From positions 186,001-250,000 of the forward strand of contig NZ_RYEV01000005.1 of NCBI RefSeq assembly GCF_004138485.1: a stretch of DNA of 64,000 bases. The letters are read 5' to 3'. This DNA is from Peristeroidobacter soli (GTDB lineage Bacteria; Pseudomonadota; Gammaproteobacteria; Steroidobacterales; Steroidobacteraceae). Positions 33,159 through 42,094 of this stretch are shown piece after piece. A model generated the notes under the pieces. That model had not been told where the DNA came from. It saw only the letters and a list, made by a program, of their open reading frames with translations, and ran no database searches. The stretch's first letter is position 1. Every line of letters starts with the position of its first letter. A program made the position numbers and the translations under genes.

Positions 33159-33962
33159 ATGCCTGTCTTCGTTTTCGATATAGAAACCATTCCCGACGTC
33201 GAGCTCGGCCGGCGCATCTACGACCTGGGCGACCTGAGCGACAAGCAGGTCGGCTATGTGATGCAGGCCAAGCGTCGCGAAGAGTCGGGCACCGAGTTTC
33301 TTTCCTATGAGCAGCAACGCGTGGTCGCGATCTCGGTCGCGCTGCGCACGCGCGATTCGTTCAAAGTGTGGTCGCTCGGCGATCCCGGTGCATCGGAAGC
33401 GGAGATCATCCAGCGCTTCTACGATGGCATCGACAAGTTCACGCCCGATCTGGTCTCCTGGAACGGCGGCGGCTTCGATCTGCCGGTGCTGCACTATCGC
33501 GCGCTCCGGCACGGCATCGTCGCGCCGCGCTATTGGGAGTCGGGCGAGGAAGATCAGTCGTTCCGTTTCAACAACTATCTCAATCGCTATCACTCGCGGC
33601 ACCTGGACTTGATGGACGTGCTGTCGAGCTTCCAGGGACGCGCTCGCGTCAGTTTGCAAGCGGCGGCGACGTTGCTGGGCCTGCCGGGCAAGCTCGGCAT
33701 GAGTGGCGACAAAGTCTGGGATGCCTATCTCGACGGCCAGCTCGAGCACATCCGCAACTACTGTGAAACCGACGTCTTGAATACGTTCCTGGTCTATTTG
33801 CGATTCGAGTTGATGCGCGGCCGGTTGATGCGCGATGAGTATCACGCCGAGGTCGCCCGAGTGCGCGACGTGCTCGCGGCGCAAGCCAAACCTCATTTTC
33901 AGGAATTCCTCGCGGCCTGGGGGCCGCCGCCGGATGTGATCGCGCAAGGAGCCGGTACGTGA
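33159..33962 (+). CDS. Predicted 3'-5' exonuclease, PolB-like (PF10108)
   Basis: This 267-residue protein is an isolated DnaQ/PolB-type exonuclease domain. Exo I is FDIETIPD (residues 5-12), Exo II is the SWNGGGFDLPVL segment and Exo III is NYCETDVLNT, each with the expected acidic residue. It lacks a polymerase domain. The family is annotated as a predicted 3'-5' exonuclease of uncertain role. The 3' end overlaps the rlmD GTG start by four bases, so it is coupled to an rRNA methyltransferase. Confidence 0.86.
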   Translation: MPVFVFDIETIPDVELGRRIYDLGDLSDKQVGYVMQAKRREESGTEFLSYEQQRVVAISVALRTRDSFKVWSLGDPGASEAEIIQRFYDGIDKFTPDLVSWNGGGFDLPVLHYRALRHGIVAPRYWESGEEDQSFRFNNYLNRYHSRHLDLMDVLSSFQGRARVSLQAAATLLGLPGKLGMSGDKVWDAYLDGQLEHIRNYCETDVLNTFLVYLRFELMRGRLMRDEYHAEVARVRDVLAAQAKPHFQEFLAAWGPPPDVIAQGAGT

Positions 33963-35317
33963 ACGCGAGGGCCCGACAACGTCAGTCCGCGCCGGAGACC
34001 GCGAAGATCACTGATCTGTCGCATGAGGGGCGCGGCGTCGCGCACGTCGACGGCAAGACCGTCTTCATCGACGACGCGCTGCCCGGCGAGCTGGTGGAAT
34101 GGCAGCGGCTCAAGCGTGGCCGCAATTTCGATGAAGGCCGCCTGCTCAAGGTGATCGAGCCGTCGCCGGATCGAGTCGAGCCACGCTGCGCTCACTTCGG
34201 CATGTGCGGTGGCTGCGTGTTGCAGCACCTGTCGGGCGAGCAGCAGCTGCAGTTCAAACAAAAGCAGCTGATGGATTCGTTGACCCGCATCGGCAAGGTC
34301 ACCCCGGATGAGGTGTTGCCGCCGCTGCAGGCCGGCAGCTGGAACTATCGCCGTCGCGCTCGGCTCGCGGCGCGCTGGGTGCCGAAGAAGAATCGGACCA
34401 TCGTCGGCTTTCGCGAGCGAAGCACTCCATACATCACGAATATCGAGCGATGCGAGGTGCTGCAGGCACCGCTCGATCGGCTCATCGTTCCGCTGTCCGA
34501 GCTGGTGACGGCACTCAGCATTCGTAACCGCGTCCCACAGATCGAAGCGGCGGTCGGGGACAATGCGGTCGCGTTGGTCGTCCGCGTGCTGGAGCCGTTG
34601 ACCGAGGCCGATCAGGAGCTGCTGCGACGGTTTGGTCGCGAGCATTCGGTCCAGATGTTCCTGCAGCCCGGCGGCTATGAAACGGTCGCGCCGATGGCAC
34701 GGGATTCTCTCGGACATGAGCCTTCGTCGCCGAGCCTGCCGATGGAGCCGCTGGAATATCGACTGCCGGCCTTCGATCTGACGCTGCAATTCCTGCCCAC
34801 CGATTTCGTTCAGGTGAACGGGCCGCTGAACCTGCAGATGATCGACCGGGCGGTGGAACTCCTGGCGCTCAAAGCCGATGACCGGGTGCTGGATCTGTTC
34901 TGTGGTCTGGGCAATTTCTCCTTGCCGCTGGCGCGTCGGGCCGGGCAGGTCGTGGGGGTGGAAGGCGAGGCCGGCCTGGTGGCCCGGGCGCGGGACAACG
35001 CGGCTCGAAATGGCCTGGGAAATGCGCAGTTTTTCGCCGCCAACCTGGCCGACGAAAGCATCGGTTCAGCCGCCTGGGCCGGCAAGTTCGACAAGGTGCT
35101 GCTCGATCCGCCGCGCGCCGGCGCTAAAGAAGTGCTGCCGGTGGTCGCTAAGTCTGGTGCCGACACCGTGTTGTATATTTCGTGTCATCCCGGCAGCCTC
35201 GCGCGCGACGCGGGTATTCTGGTGCACGAGCATGGTTATGAGCTGCGGGCCGCCGGTGTGATGGATATGTTCCCGCATACAGCCCACGTGGAATCGGCCG
35301 CATTGTTCGTGAAGTGA
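33959..35317 (+). CDS. rlmD: 23S rRNA (uracil(1939)-C5)-methyltransferase RlmD
   Basis: RlmD (RumA) methylates U1939 of 23S rRNA. The 452-residue protein has an N-terminal TRAM domain, a [4Fe-4S] site with Cys77, Cys83, Cys86 and a later Cys in NIERCEVL, the SAM-binding VLDLFCGLGNFSLPLA motif and the catalytic nucleophile Cys in YISCHPGSLARD. The usual catalytic segment has Asn after Cys (SCNP); here it is His. The start is GTG at 33959 inside the exonuclease stop. Confidence 0.92.
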   Translation: MNARARQRQSAPETAKITDLSHEGRGVAHVDGKTVFIDDALPGELVEWQRLKRGRNFDEGRLLKVIEPSPDRVEPRCAHFGMCGGCVLQHLSGEQQLQFKQKQLMDSLTRIGKVTPDEVLPPLQAGSWNYRRRARLAARWVPKKNRTIVGFRERSTPYITNIERCEVLQAPLDRLIVPLSELVTALSIRNRVPQIEAAVGDNAVALVVRVLEPLTEADQELLRRFGREHSVQMFLQPGGYETVAPMARDSLGHEPSSPSLPMEPLEYRLPAFDLTLQFLPTDFVQVNGPLNLQMIDRAVELLALKADDRVLDLFCGLGNFSLPLARRAGQVVGVEGEAGLVARARDNAARNGLGNAQFFAANLADESIGSAAWAGKFDKVLLDPPRAGAKEVLPVVAKSGADTVLYISCHPGSLARDAGILVHEHGYELRAAGVMDMFPHTAHVESAALFVK

Positions 35318-35323
35318 TCAGCG

Positions 35324-35405
35324 GTTAGCGGTTGGCCAGAATGGCCGCTACGTCGATCGCGAGTATTCTCAACCAACCACCAACCACTAACCGCCAACCG
35401 CTAAC
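35324..35405. repeat. 13-bp inverted repeat ending at the nagZ start codon
   Basis: GTTAGCGGTTGGC at 35324-35336 is perfectly inverted at 35393-35405, immediately before the nagZ ATG at 35406. The right half (35370-35405) consists of degenerate tandem units of about ten bases, CCAACCACYAA-like. The palindrome covers the place where a ribosome site would be; no clear Shine-Dalgarno is present. It could be a dispersed repeat or a structure that affects nagZ translation. Confidence 0.6.
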
Positions 35406-36449
35406 ATGACGCTCGGCCCGGTGATGATGGACGTGCAGGGCAAGACCCTGACCCAGGAGGATCGCGAGCTGCTGGCCCATCCGCTGGTCGGCGCCGTGAT
35501 CCTGTTCACACGGAATTTCGAGAGCGTCGAGCAACTCCAGCAGCTGGTCGCCGAGATTCGCGCCGTTCGTTCGCCGCCGTTGCTGGTGACGGTCGACCAC
35601 GAAGGCGGCCGCGTGCAACGGTTTCGCAAGGGTTTTACCGTGTTGCCGTCGATGCGGATGATAGGCCGGCAATACGACCTGGATCCCGTCGCCGGCCGAC
35701 TGCTGTCGCGTCAGTGCGGCTGGTTGATGGCCGCCGAGCTGCGCGCGGTCGGCGTCGATCTGAGTTTCGCGCCCTGCGTGGACCTGGACTACGGCGCCAG
35801 CAGCGTCATCGGCGACCGCGCTTTCCATCGCGATCCGCGGGTGGTGTCGGAGCTGGCGATCTCGTTCATGGGCGGCATGCGGGAGGCGGGGATGTCCGCC
35901 TGCGCCAAACACTATCCCGGCCACGGTTTCGTGGTGCCGGATTCCCACGTGGCCATGCCGGTCGACCGTCGGCCGCTGGTCGATATGGAGGAGGATCTCA
36001 CCCCCTATCGCCGGCTGATCGACAACGGCGTCGCCGCCATCATGGCGGCCCATGTCGTGTACAGCCACGTGGACGATAAACCGGCCGGTTTTTCACGCCG
36101 CTGGCTGCAAACTGAACTGCGCGGCCGGCTCGGTTTCGACGGCGCCATCTTCACCGACGACCTGTCCATGGCCGGTGCCAGCGTGATCGGCGACATGCCG
36201 GCCCGGGCAAAAGCGGCCCTCGCGGCCGGTTGCGACGTGCTTTCGGTCTGTAACGATCGCCAAGGTGTGCTCCAGGTCATCGATTCTTTGCGAGGGACCG
36301 AAGATCCTCTGAGTCAAGTTCGCATGGCCCGCCTGCACGGCAAGCCGGGATTGACCCGGGACGCGCTGCACGCTTCGATGGATTGGCAGACCTGCGAAGG
36401 CGCGGTCAAGGGTTGTATGGAACGGCCCGATCTCCGATTGAATTCATAA
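35406..36449 (+). CDS. nagZ: Beta-N-acetylhexosaminidase NagZ
   Basis: NagZ (GH3) removes N-acetylglucosamine from anhydromuropeptides in cytoplasmic peptidoglycan recycling, generating signals for AmpC regulation in some species. The 347-residue protein has the GH3 motifs VTVDHEGGRVQRF, the catalytic loop AKHYPGHGFVVPDSH and the nucleophile-bearing IFTDDLSM. MTLGPVMMDVQG matches the family start. The LOV-like/GGDEF gene begins four bases after its stop, so the two are probably cotranscribed. Confidence 0.95.
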   Translation: MTLGPVMMDVQGKTLTQEDRELLAHPLVGAVILFTRNFESVEQLQQLVAEIRAVRSPPLLVTVDHEGGRVQRFRKGFTVLPSMRMIGRQYDLDPVAGRLLSRQCGWLMAAELRAVGVDLSFAPCVDLDYGASSVIGDRAFHRDPRVVSELAISFMGGMREAGMSACAKHYPGHGFVVPDSHVAMPVDRRPLVDMEEDLTPYRRLIDNGVAAIMAAHVVYSHVDDKPAGFSRRWLQTELRGRLGFDGAIFTDDLSMAGASVIGDMPARAKAALAAGCDVLSVCNDRQGVLQVIDSLRGTEDPLSQVRMARLHGKPGLTRDALHASMDWQTCEGAVKGCMERPDLRLNS

Positions 36450-36453
36450 AACT

Positions 36454-37398
36454 ATGAGCGTCGACGCAACACTGCTGCAGAGCCTGGTGGAATCCTCCCC
36501 GGAGGGCGTGGTCATTTGCGATGCCAAGGCGGCCGACCGCCCTGTGATTTTCGTGAACGCGGCCATGGAGAAGCTCACCGGCTACGACGCCAGTTACATC
36601 CGCGGTCGCAACCTGCGTTTCCTGCAGGGTGACGATCATGAACAGGAGGGTCTGGAAAAGATCCGGACCGCCTTGCGGCAGGGCACGCCGGTGCATACCA
36701 CGCTGCGCAACTATCGCAAGGACGGCACGATGTTCTGGAACGAAGTGCACATCCAGCCGCTGCGCGATGCCAACGGCAATGTGACGCACTTCGCGGGCTA
36801 CCATCGCGAAGGCGGCGACCGGCTGCGGCTCAGCGAGTCGCGCGAGAAGACCGATCCGATGCTGAGCACGCAGACCATGATGGCGTACCTGCGTGACGAC
36901 AAGCTCACCGGGCTGCTGCGCCGGACCTATTTCGACGAGCTGGTGAAGCGCGATTGGGGCCTGGCCCAGCGCGAGTCGCGCCGCCTGAGCTTCCTGGTGT
37001 TCGATCTGGATTGTTATCTCGCTTACAAAGAGACATTCGGCAAGAACGGCTCGGATCAGTCGTTCAAGCGCGTTTCGCGAGTCATCAGCAGTTGCTTCCG
37101 CCGTGCGAGCGACCTGTGCGGTCGATTCGATGAGGACCAGATCGCGGCGGTGACGACCGGCCTGGATCTGGCGCAGGCGGCCAAGCTGGCTGAAGCCGTG
37201 CTTGGGCGAGTGCGCGATCTCGCCATTCATCATCCGCGGTCGGTGGTGTCTCGCTATGTGACGGCGAGCGCCGGTGTGGTTTCGCTGGTGCCGCCACACG
37301 ATGCGGCCCCTGAGCGCGTTTATGAGATGGCGTTGAAGGCGCTGAAAGACGCCAAGGAGCTGGGGCGGAATCGAGTCGTCAGCCGCGAGGCGGACTGA
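36454..37398 (+). CDS. Cys-less LOV/PAS domain fused to a degenerate GGDEF domain
   Basis: This 314-residue cytoplasmic protein has a LOV-type PAS domain (about 10-125) and a diguanylate-cyclase-like domain (about 145-312). The LOV motif reads GRNLRFLQG at 51-59, so Leu54 replaces the photoactive Cys, while LOV flavin-pocket features such as NYRKDGTMFWN (Asn86, Asn96) remain. The GGDEF fold is recognisable from DDKLTGLLRRTYFDE and the FLVFDLDCYLAYKETFG half-site, but the active-site loop is DEDQI (226-230) instead of GGDEF, so cyclase activity is unlikely. The inhibitory-site RxxD is kept as RASD (217-220). It may be a c-di-GMP receptor or redox/light-responsive partner protein. Coupled to nagZ. 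Confidence 0.82.
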   Translation: MSVDATLLQSLVESSPEGVVICDAKAADRPVIFVNAAMEKLTGYDASYIRGRNLRFLQGDDHEQEGLEKIRTALRQGTPVHTTLRNYRKDGTMFWNEVHIQPLRDANGNVTHFAGYHREGGDRLRLSESREKTDPMLSTQTMMAYLRDDKLTGLLRRTYFDELVKRDWGLAQRESRRLSFLVFDLDCYLAYKETFGKNGSDQSFKRVSRVISSCFRRASDLCGRFDEDQIAAVTTGLDLAQAAKLAEAVLGRVRDLAIHHPRSVVSRYVTASAGVVSLVPPHDAAPERVYEMALKALKDAKELGRNRVVSREAD

Positions 37399-37402
37399 TC
37401 CT

Positions 37403-38065
37403 TCAGCCGGCCTCGCTGCCAGGGCTCGGCGTGATGACTGCGATCACGCCAAACTTCGGACTGTCGATGTAATGGCGCTCGTTGCTACGCATGCGCCGCG
37501 TCTGCCGCAACACATAGCGCGAGCCTTCACCCGTGGCCGCGCCGTCCATCACCAGGTCCAATGTGAGATGCAGATAACGGCCGCGAGTCAGCGCGATCTG
37601 CCCCTGCAATCCCGAGGTGGCCGGCACCAACGTGCTCACCGATAGATATTTCGCCGCGTTCCTCGCATAGCCCGGCTGCGTCCAGCCGACGTGCGCCACC
37701 GGCTGATAGCCCCGGCTGCGACGCATCTGATCTTCGATGGCCGTCAGCTTCATCTTTGACGCAGGCAGGGAAGGGAAGGAAGCAGTCGGTGCCGCGGCAG
37801 TCGTCGGCGGTACGGCCGGTTCAGTTTCGTCATCGGGAATCGCCATCTGCTGCGCCGAGTCCGCCGCCGCCTCGACACCCCAACTCTCTGGTGTGTCCTT
37901 CCCGGTGAGATTGCGGAAGATGAGCAGCTCGACGTCGTAGGACTGTAGCGCCGGGGTCTGCTGCGCGACCGCCGAACCCACGGACATGAACGCCGCGAGC
38001 AATATCACCACGCCCAACTTGCGCTGGCGGGCACCGAAGCGAGATAAGAAAGCTGAATGGCTCAT
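37403..38065 (-). CDS. CsiV family periplasmic protein
   Basis: This 220-residue protein has a signal peptide (about 1-35, ending AVAQQ) and the YDVELLIFRNL start of mature CsiV-family proteins, then a Pro/Ala/Glu-rich middle and a beta-rich C-terminal domain with the YLHLTLDLVM segment. Vibrio cholerae CsiV binds peptidoglycan and activates a class A PBP during D-methionine stress; the family is often encoded after mfd, as here. Function in this organism is inferred by family and position. It is separated from mfd by an unusual inverted repeat. Confidence 0.8.
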   Translation of the reverse strand: MSHSAFLSRFGARQRKLGVVILLAAFMSVGSAVAQQTPALQSYDVELLIFRNLTGKDTPESWGVEAAADSAQQMAIPDDETEPAVPPTTAAAPTASFPSLPASKMKLTAIEDQMRRSRGYQPVAHVGWTQPGYARNAAKYLSVSTLVPATSGLQGQIALTRGRYLHLTLDLVMDGAATGEGSRYVLRQTRRMRSNERHYIDSPKFGVIAVITPSPGSEAG

Positions 38066-38132
38066 GGCGGGGGAGTTTAGCAGTTGGCGACTGGCTCACG
38101 ATGACGCGTCGCTGAGACAGCGCGGTGGTCAG

Positions 38133-38296
38133 CAGCGCCAGGGTGGGGGATCTCCTCCCCGGCACCGCGCACACGCCTGCGCACGCTTCGCTCCCGCTGT
38201 CGCGGGCGCCCTGCTGCACATCCGTGTGGCTGCTATAGGACCGCCGTCCCTGGACGGATCCAATTGCCGGGGAGGAGATCCCCCACCCTGACGCTG
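38133..38296. repeat. 164-bp element with 32-bp inverted arms between mfd and csiV
   Basis: The arms are 38133-38164 and 38265-38296; they are inverted copies with 31 of 32 positions matching and include CAGGGTGGGGGATCTCCTCC. The 100-base centre is GC-rich with smaller possible hairpins (CCCGCTGTCGCGGG). The element fills most of the 297-base gap 38066-38362, which has no gene. On RNA it would fold into a very stable hairpin downstream of mfd and upstream of csiV. It may be a MITE-like or REP-type element, or a processing site. Confidence 0.75.
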
Positions 38297-38362
38297 CCGA
38301 AACGATAGTGGCGTTGGCCGGGGAAGAAGAGCCAAAGAGACCACGAGCCCGAACCGCCGACG

Positions 38363-41300
38363 TCAGCGTCTGAATTTCTTCGAAGACGAAGACGACGGCT
38401 TGTAACTCACGCTCGGCTTGGGCGGCGGAGCCTTGGGCGGCGGCGCGTTCGCTTTCGTAGCCGCAGCCGCGATCACTTTCTCTCGCGCCTTCTCAGCAGC
38501 CAACTCGCTGGCCGTCGGTGTGGCCTTGCTCAGCTCAGCCAGTAACTGCTCGACTTGAGTAAAGCGAAGTTCTTCCTGCTCCAGGTTCATCGTGAACTTC
38601 AGCTTGTTGCCGCCTTCGAGCCGATGCGTGCGCGAGTTGCGTTGGACGTAGCGGATCAACGTCCCCGGTTCGACCTTGGTATCGCTTTCAAACGTAACCG
38701 ACCCACCCCCCGGACCCACATCGACTTTGCGCAGTCCCAGCGTCCGTGCCGCCTGTTTGAACTCGGCGATACGGAACAAATTCTTCGCCGGTGGGGGCAA
38801 CAGACCGAACCGATCGATCATTTCCACCTGCAGCTCACGCAGCTCCTCGTTCGTCTTGGCAGCCGCGATGCGCTTATAAAGTACCAGCCGCAAATGCACG
38901 TCCGGCAGATATTCATCGGGCAGCAACGCGGGCAGATGCAGATCCACTTCCGGCCCCTGATGCATCGGTTGATCGAGCTGCGGCACCTTGCCTGATTTCA
39001 GCGCATTGACCGCGCGCTCCAGCATCTCCATATAGAGCGCATAACCGATCTCCTGGATCTGGCCGCTCTGTTCCTCGCCGAGCAATTCGCCGGCGCCGCG
39101 AATTTCCAGATCGTGAGTGGCGAGTGTGAAGCCCGCACCCAAGTCCTCCAACGACTCGATCGCCTCCAAGCGTTTGACCGCGTCGGCAGTCATCAGATTG
39201 CGCGGCGGCGTCATCAAGTACGCGTACGCCTGGTGATGCGAACGGCCGACGCGTCCGCGCAGCTGATGCAGCTGGGCGAGACCGAGCTTGTCGGCGCGAT
39301 CGATGATGATGGTATTTGCGGACGGCACGTCGATGCCGCTCTCGACGATGGTCGTGCACACCAGCAGGTTCGAACGCTGGTGATAGAAGTCCAGCATGAC
39401 CTGTTCGAGCTCACGCTCACGCATCTGACCGTGGCCGATGGCGATTCGCGCTTCCGGCACCAGCTCCGCCAGCGTGCGAGCGGTCTTCTCGATCGTATCG
39501 ACGGCGTTGTGCAGGAAATAAATCTGACCGCCGCGGCGGATTTCGCGGAGGCAGGCCTCGCGGATCGTTGCGGTGTCCCACTGAGAAACAAACGTCTTGA
39601 TCGACAGTCGAGACACCGGCGGCGTCGTGATCAACGACAGCTCACGCAGGCCGCCCATCGCCATGCTCAACGTACGAGGAATCGGCGTTGCGGTCAGCGT
39701 CAGTACGTCCACTTCCGCGCGCAACTGCTTCATCTTTTCCTTGTCCTTGACGCCGAAGCGATGCTCTTCGTCGATGATGAGCAGGCCGAGCCGCGCGAAC
39801 TTCACGCCCGTCTGCAACAGGCGATGAGTGCCGACCACGATATCCGTCTGACCGGACTCCAGCGTCGCCATGACCTGATTCACTTCCTTGGCCGTTCGGA
39901 AGCGCGACAAGGACTCCACGCGCACCGGCCAGTCGGCGAAACGGTCAGCAAATGTTTGATAGTGCTGTTGGGCGAGCAGGGTAGTGGGCACGAGCACGAC
40001 GACTTGCTTGCCCGCCTGAACGGCGACGAACGCGGCACGCAGCGCGACCTCCGTCTTGCCGAAGCCCACGTCACCGCAGACCACGCGATCCATCGGACGT
40101 CCGCTGCCGAGGTCCTCGACCACCGAGCGAATCGCTGCCGCCTGGTCGGGCGTTTCTTCGAACTTGAACGCAGCCTCGAACGCACGCAGATCGTCTTCAG
40201 GTGCAATCAACTGTTCGCCCTGGCGAGCCGCGCGACGCGAATACAAATCCAGCAACTCGGCCGCGGTATCGCGAATGCGCTGCGCGGCTTTCTTGCGCGC
40301 CTTCTCCCAGGCATCGCCGCCGAGCTTGTGCAGCGGCGCGTGTTCGGCCGGCGCACCGGTGTAGCGGCTGACCAGATCCAGCGCCTGCACCGGAACGTAC
40401 AGCTTGTCGCCTTCGGCATATTCCAACACCAGGAATTCGCTGGTGAGGCCGCCGACATCGAGGGTCGCGAGACCGACGAACCGGCCGACGCCATATTCCT
40501 CGTGCACGACCGGCGAGCCCGGATGCAGATCGGTGAGATCGCGGATGATCTTTTCCGGATCGCGCTCGGGCCGGCGACGGCGTCGTTCCTGTCGGGCGCG
40601 CTCGCCGAACAATTGTTCTTCGGCGATCAGCGCCAGCGGCGGATCGTCGGTCTGCAGGCCGGTCGAGATCGGCGAGACGGTGATCGCGAGGCGCTCGTCA
40701 CCGGCTTCGAATGCCGACCAGCTCTCGACCAGCGGCGGTTTCAGCTGACTCCTGGACAGCAGGTCGATCAGCATTTCGCGCCGGCCGGCGGACTCGGCGG
40801 CCAGCAACACGCGCCCTGGGAACGTGCTCAGGAAATTCACCAGCTCGCGCGCGGGCTCTTCACTGCGTTGATCGACCCGCAGGCTCGGCGGCACGCGAGT
40901 GGAAAAGTTCTGATAGGGCAGCGTTTGCGTCAGCGGATCCAGCTCGACGCGCGACAGTTCGATGCGTCGATACGACGTCATCCGTTGCATGAACTCGGCG
41001 ACGGGCATGAACACTTCGCGCGGCAACAGAATCGGTCGATCGACGTCGTGGCCGCGTTGCTCGTAACGGTTTTCGATCTCGGTGAACGCCTGCGTCGCCA
41101 TCGAATCGATCTCGCGTTCGACGGCGATGATCGTGTTGGCGGGCAGATAATCGAGCAGCGTCGAGGTGCCGTCGAAGAACAGCGGCAGGTAGTACTCGAT
41201 GCCCGGCGGTGGCGCGCCTTCCGCGATGTCGCGATAGATCGACATGCGCGTGAGATCGCCCGGGAAACGATTGCGGAAGCGGCGCTTGAAGTTCTGGATG

Positions 41301-41974
41301 CCTTCGGCGGTGAGCGGGAACTCGCGCGCGGGCAGCAAACGAAGCGCCGGTACTTTGTCGCCGGAGCGCTGAGTTTCAGGATCGAACTTGCGGATCGACT
41401 CGACTTCGTCATCGAACATGTCGAGGCGATAGGGCGTGTCGCTGCCCATGGGATACAGGTCGACGATCGAGCCGCGCACTGCGAACTCGCCGGGTGCCAT
41501 CACTTGCGAACTGGCGACGTAACCGGCGCCGGCCAGCCGGTCGCGAAACGCGGCGACATCGAATCTTTCGCCGGCGCGCAGATCGAACGCGTGCGCGTCG
41601 ATGTACGCCTGCGGCGGCAGTCGCTGGAGCATCGTTTCCAGATCGACGATGACGATGCCCTGGGTCAGTCGAGGCAGGGTCGAGAGCAATCGCAGACGTT
41701 GCGAAACGATGTCGGGATGCGGCGAGAACAGGTCGTAGGGCAGCGTCTCCCAGCCGGCAAAAGTTTCAATCGGCGTGCCGGGCTCGCAGAAGAAGCGCAG
41801 TTCGTCTTCGGTACGGCTGGCCGCTCGCGCGTCGTGCGCGATGACGAGCATCGGTTGGGAAGACTTGCGGGCAGCTTCCGCCAACCACAGCGCAGTGGCG
41901 GAGCCATAGAGCTGGCCCCACCGAACCTGCAGTTGGTTACGGCTGGGAAGAATCGGTCGGTCGGCGTCGGTCAT
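38363..41974 (-). CDS. mfd: Transcription-repair coupling factor
   Basis: Mfd displaces RNA polymerase stalled at DNA lesions and recruits UvrA. The 1203-residue protein has UvrB-like N-terminal modules, an RNA-polymerase-interacting CarD-like domain (HPGSPVVHEEYGVGRFVGL), superfamily 2 translocase motifs (GDVGFGKTEVALRAAF, LIIDEEHRFGV, LTLTATPIPRTL, HQLRGRVGRS) and the C-terminal TRCF domain. It ends with a Pro/Ser/Lys-rich tail of about 30 residues (PPPKAPPPKPSVSYK). csiV lies downstream. Confidence 0.97.
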   Translation of the reverse strand: MTDADRPILPSRNQLQVRWGQLYGSATALWLAEAARKSSQPMLVIAHDARAASRTEDELRFFCEPGTPIETFAGWETLPYDLFSPHPDIVSQRLRLLSTLPRLTQGIVIVDLETMLQRLPPQAYIDAHAFDLRAGERFDVAAFRDRLAGAGYVASSQVMAPGEFAVRGSIVDLYPMGSDTPYRLDMFDDEVESIRKFDPETQRSGDKVPALRLLPAREFPLTAEGIQNFKRRFRNRFPGDLTRMSIYRDIAEGAPPPGIEYYLPLFFDGTSTLLDYLPANTIIAVEREIDSMATQAFTEIENRYEQRGHDVDRPILLPREVFMPVAEFMQRMTSYRRIELSRVELDPLTQTLPYQNFSTRVPPSLRVDQRSEEPARELVNFLSTFPGRVLLAAESAGRREMLIDLLSRSQLKPPLVESWSAFEAGDERLAITVSPISTGLQTDDPPLALIAEEQLFGERARQERRRRRPERDPEKIIRDLTDLHPGSPVVHEEYGVGRFVGLATLDVGGLTSEFLVLEYAEGDKLYVPVQALDLVSRYTGAPAEHAPLHKLGGDAWEKARKKAAQRIRDTAAELLDLYSRRAARQGEQLIAPEDDLRAFEAAFKFEETPDQAAAIRSVVEDLGSGRPMDRVVCGDVGFGKTEVALRAAFVAVQAGKQVVVLVPTTLLAQQHYQTFADRFADWPVRVESLSRFRTAKEVNQVMATLESGQTDIVVGTHRLLQTGVKFARLGLLIIDEEHRFGVKDKEKMKQLRAEVDVLTLTATPIPRTLSMAMGGLRELSLITTPPVSRLSIKTFVSQWDTATIREACLREIRRGGQIYFLHNAVDTIEKTARTLAELVPEARIAIGHGQMRERELEQVMLDFYHQRSNLLVCTTIVESGIDVPSANTIIIDRADKLGLAQLHQLRGRVGRSHHQAYAYLMTPPRNLMTADAVKRLEAIESLEDLGAGFTLATHDLEIRGAGELLGEEQSGQIQEIGYALYMEMLERAVNALKSGKVPQLDQPMHQGPEVDLHLPALLPDEYLPDVHLRLVLYKRIAAAKTNEELRELQVEMIDRFGLLPPPAKNLFRIAEFKQAARTLGLRKVDVGPGGGSVTFESDTKVEPGTLIRYVQRNSRTHRLEGGNKLKFTMNLEQEELRFTQVEQLLAELSKATPTASELAAEKAREKVIAAAATKANAPPPKAPPPKPSVSYKPSSSSSKKFRR

Positions 41975-42094
41975 CGCTCGGGCAGAATTGGGTCGACGGA
42001 GTTCAGTTCAAATAGCGGACACTCGGGCCGACGCCTCGCGGCGTCCCCGAAGGGCGATGACTCTACCAGAGAGAACCTGACGGTGAGGGTGGGG

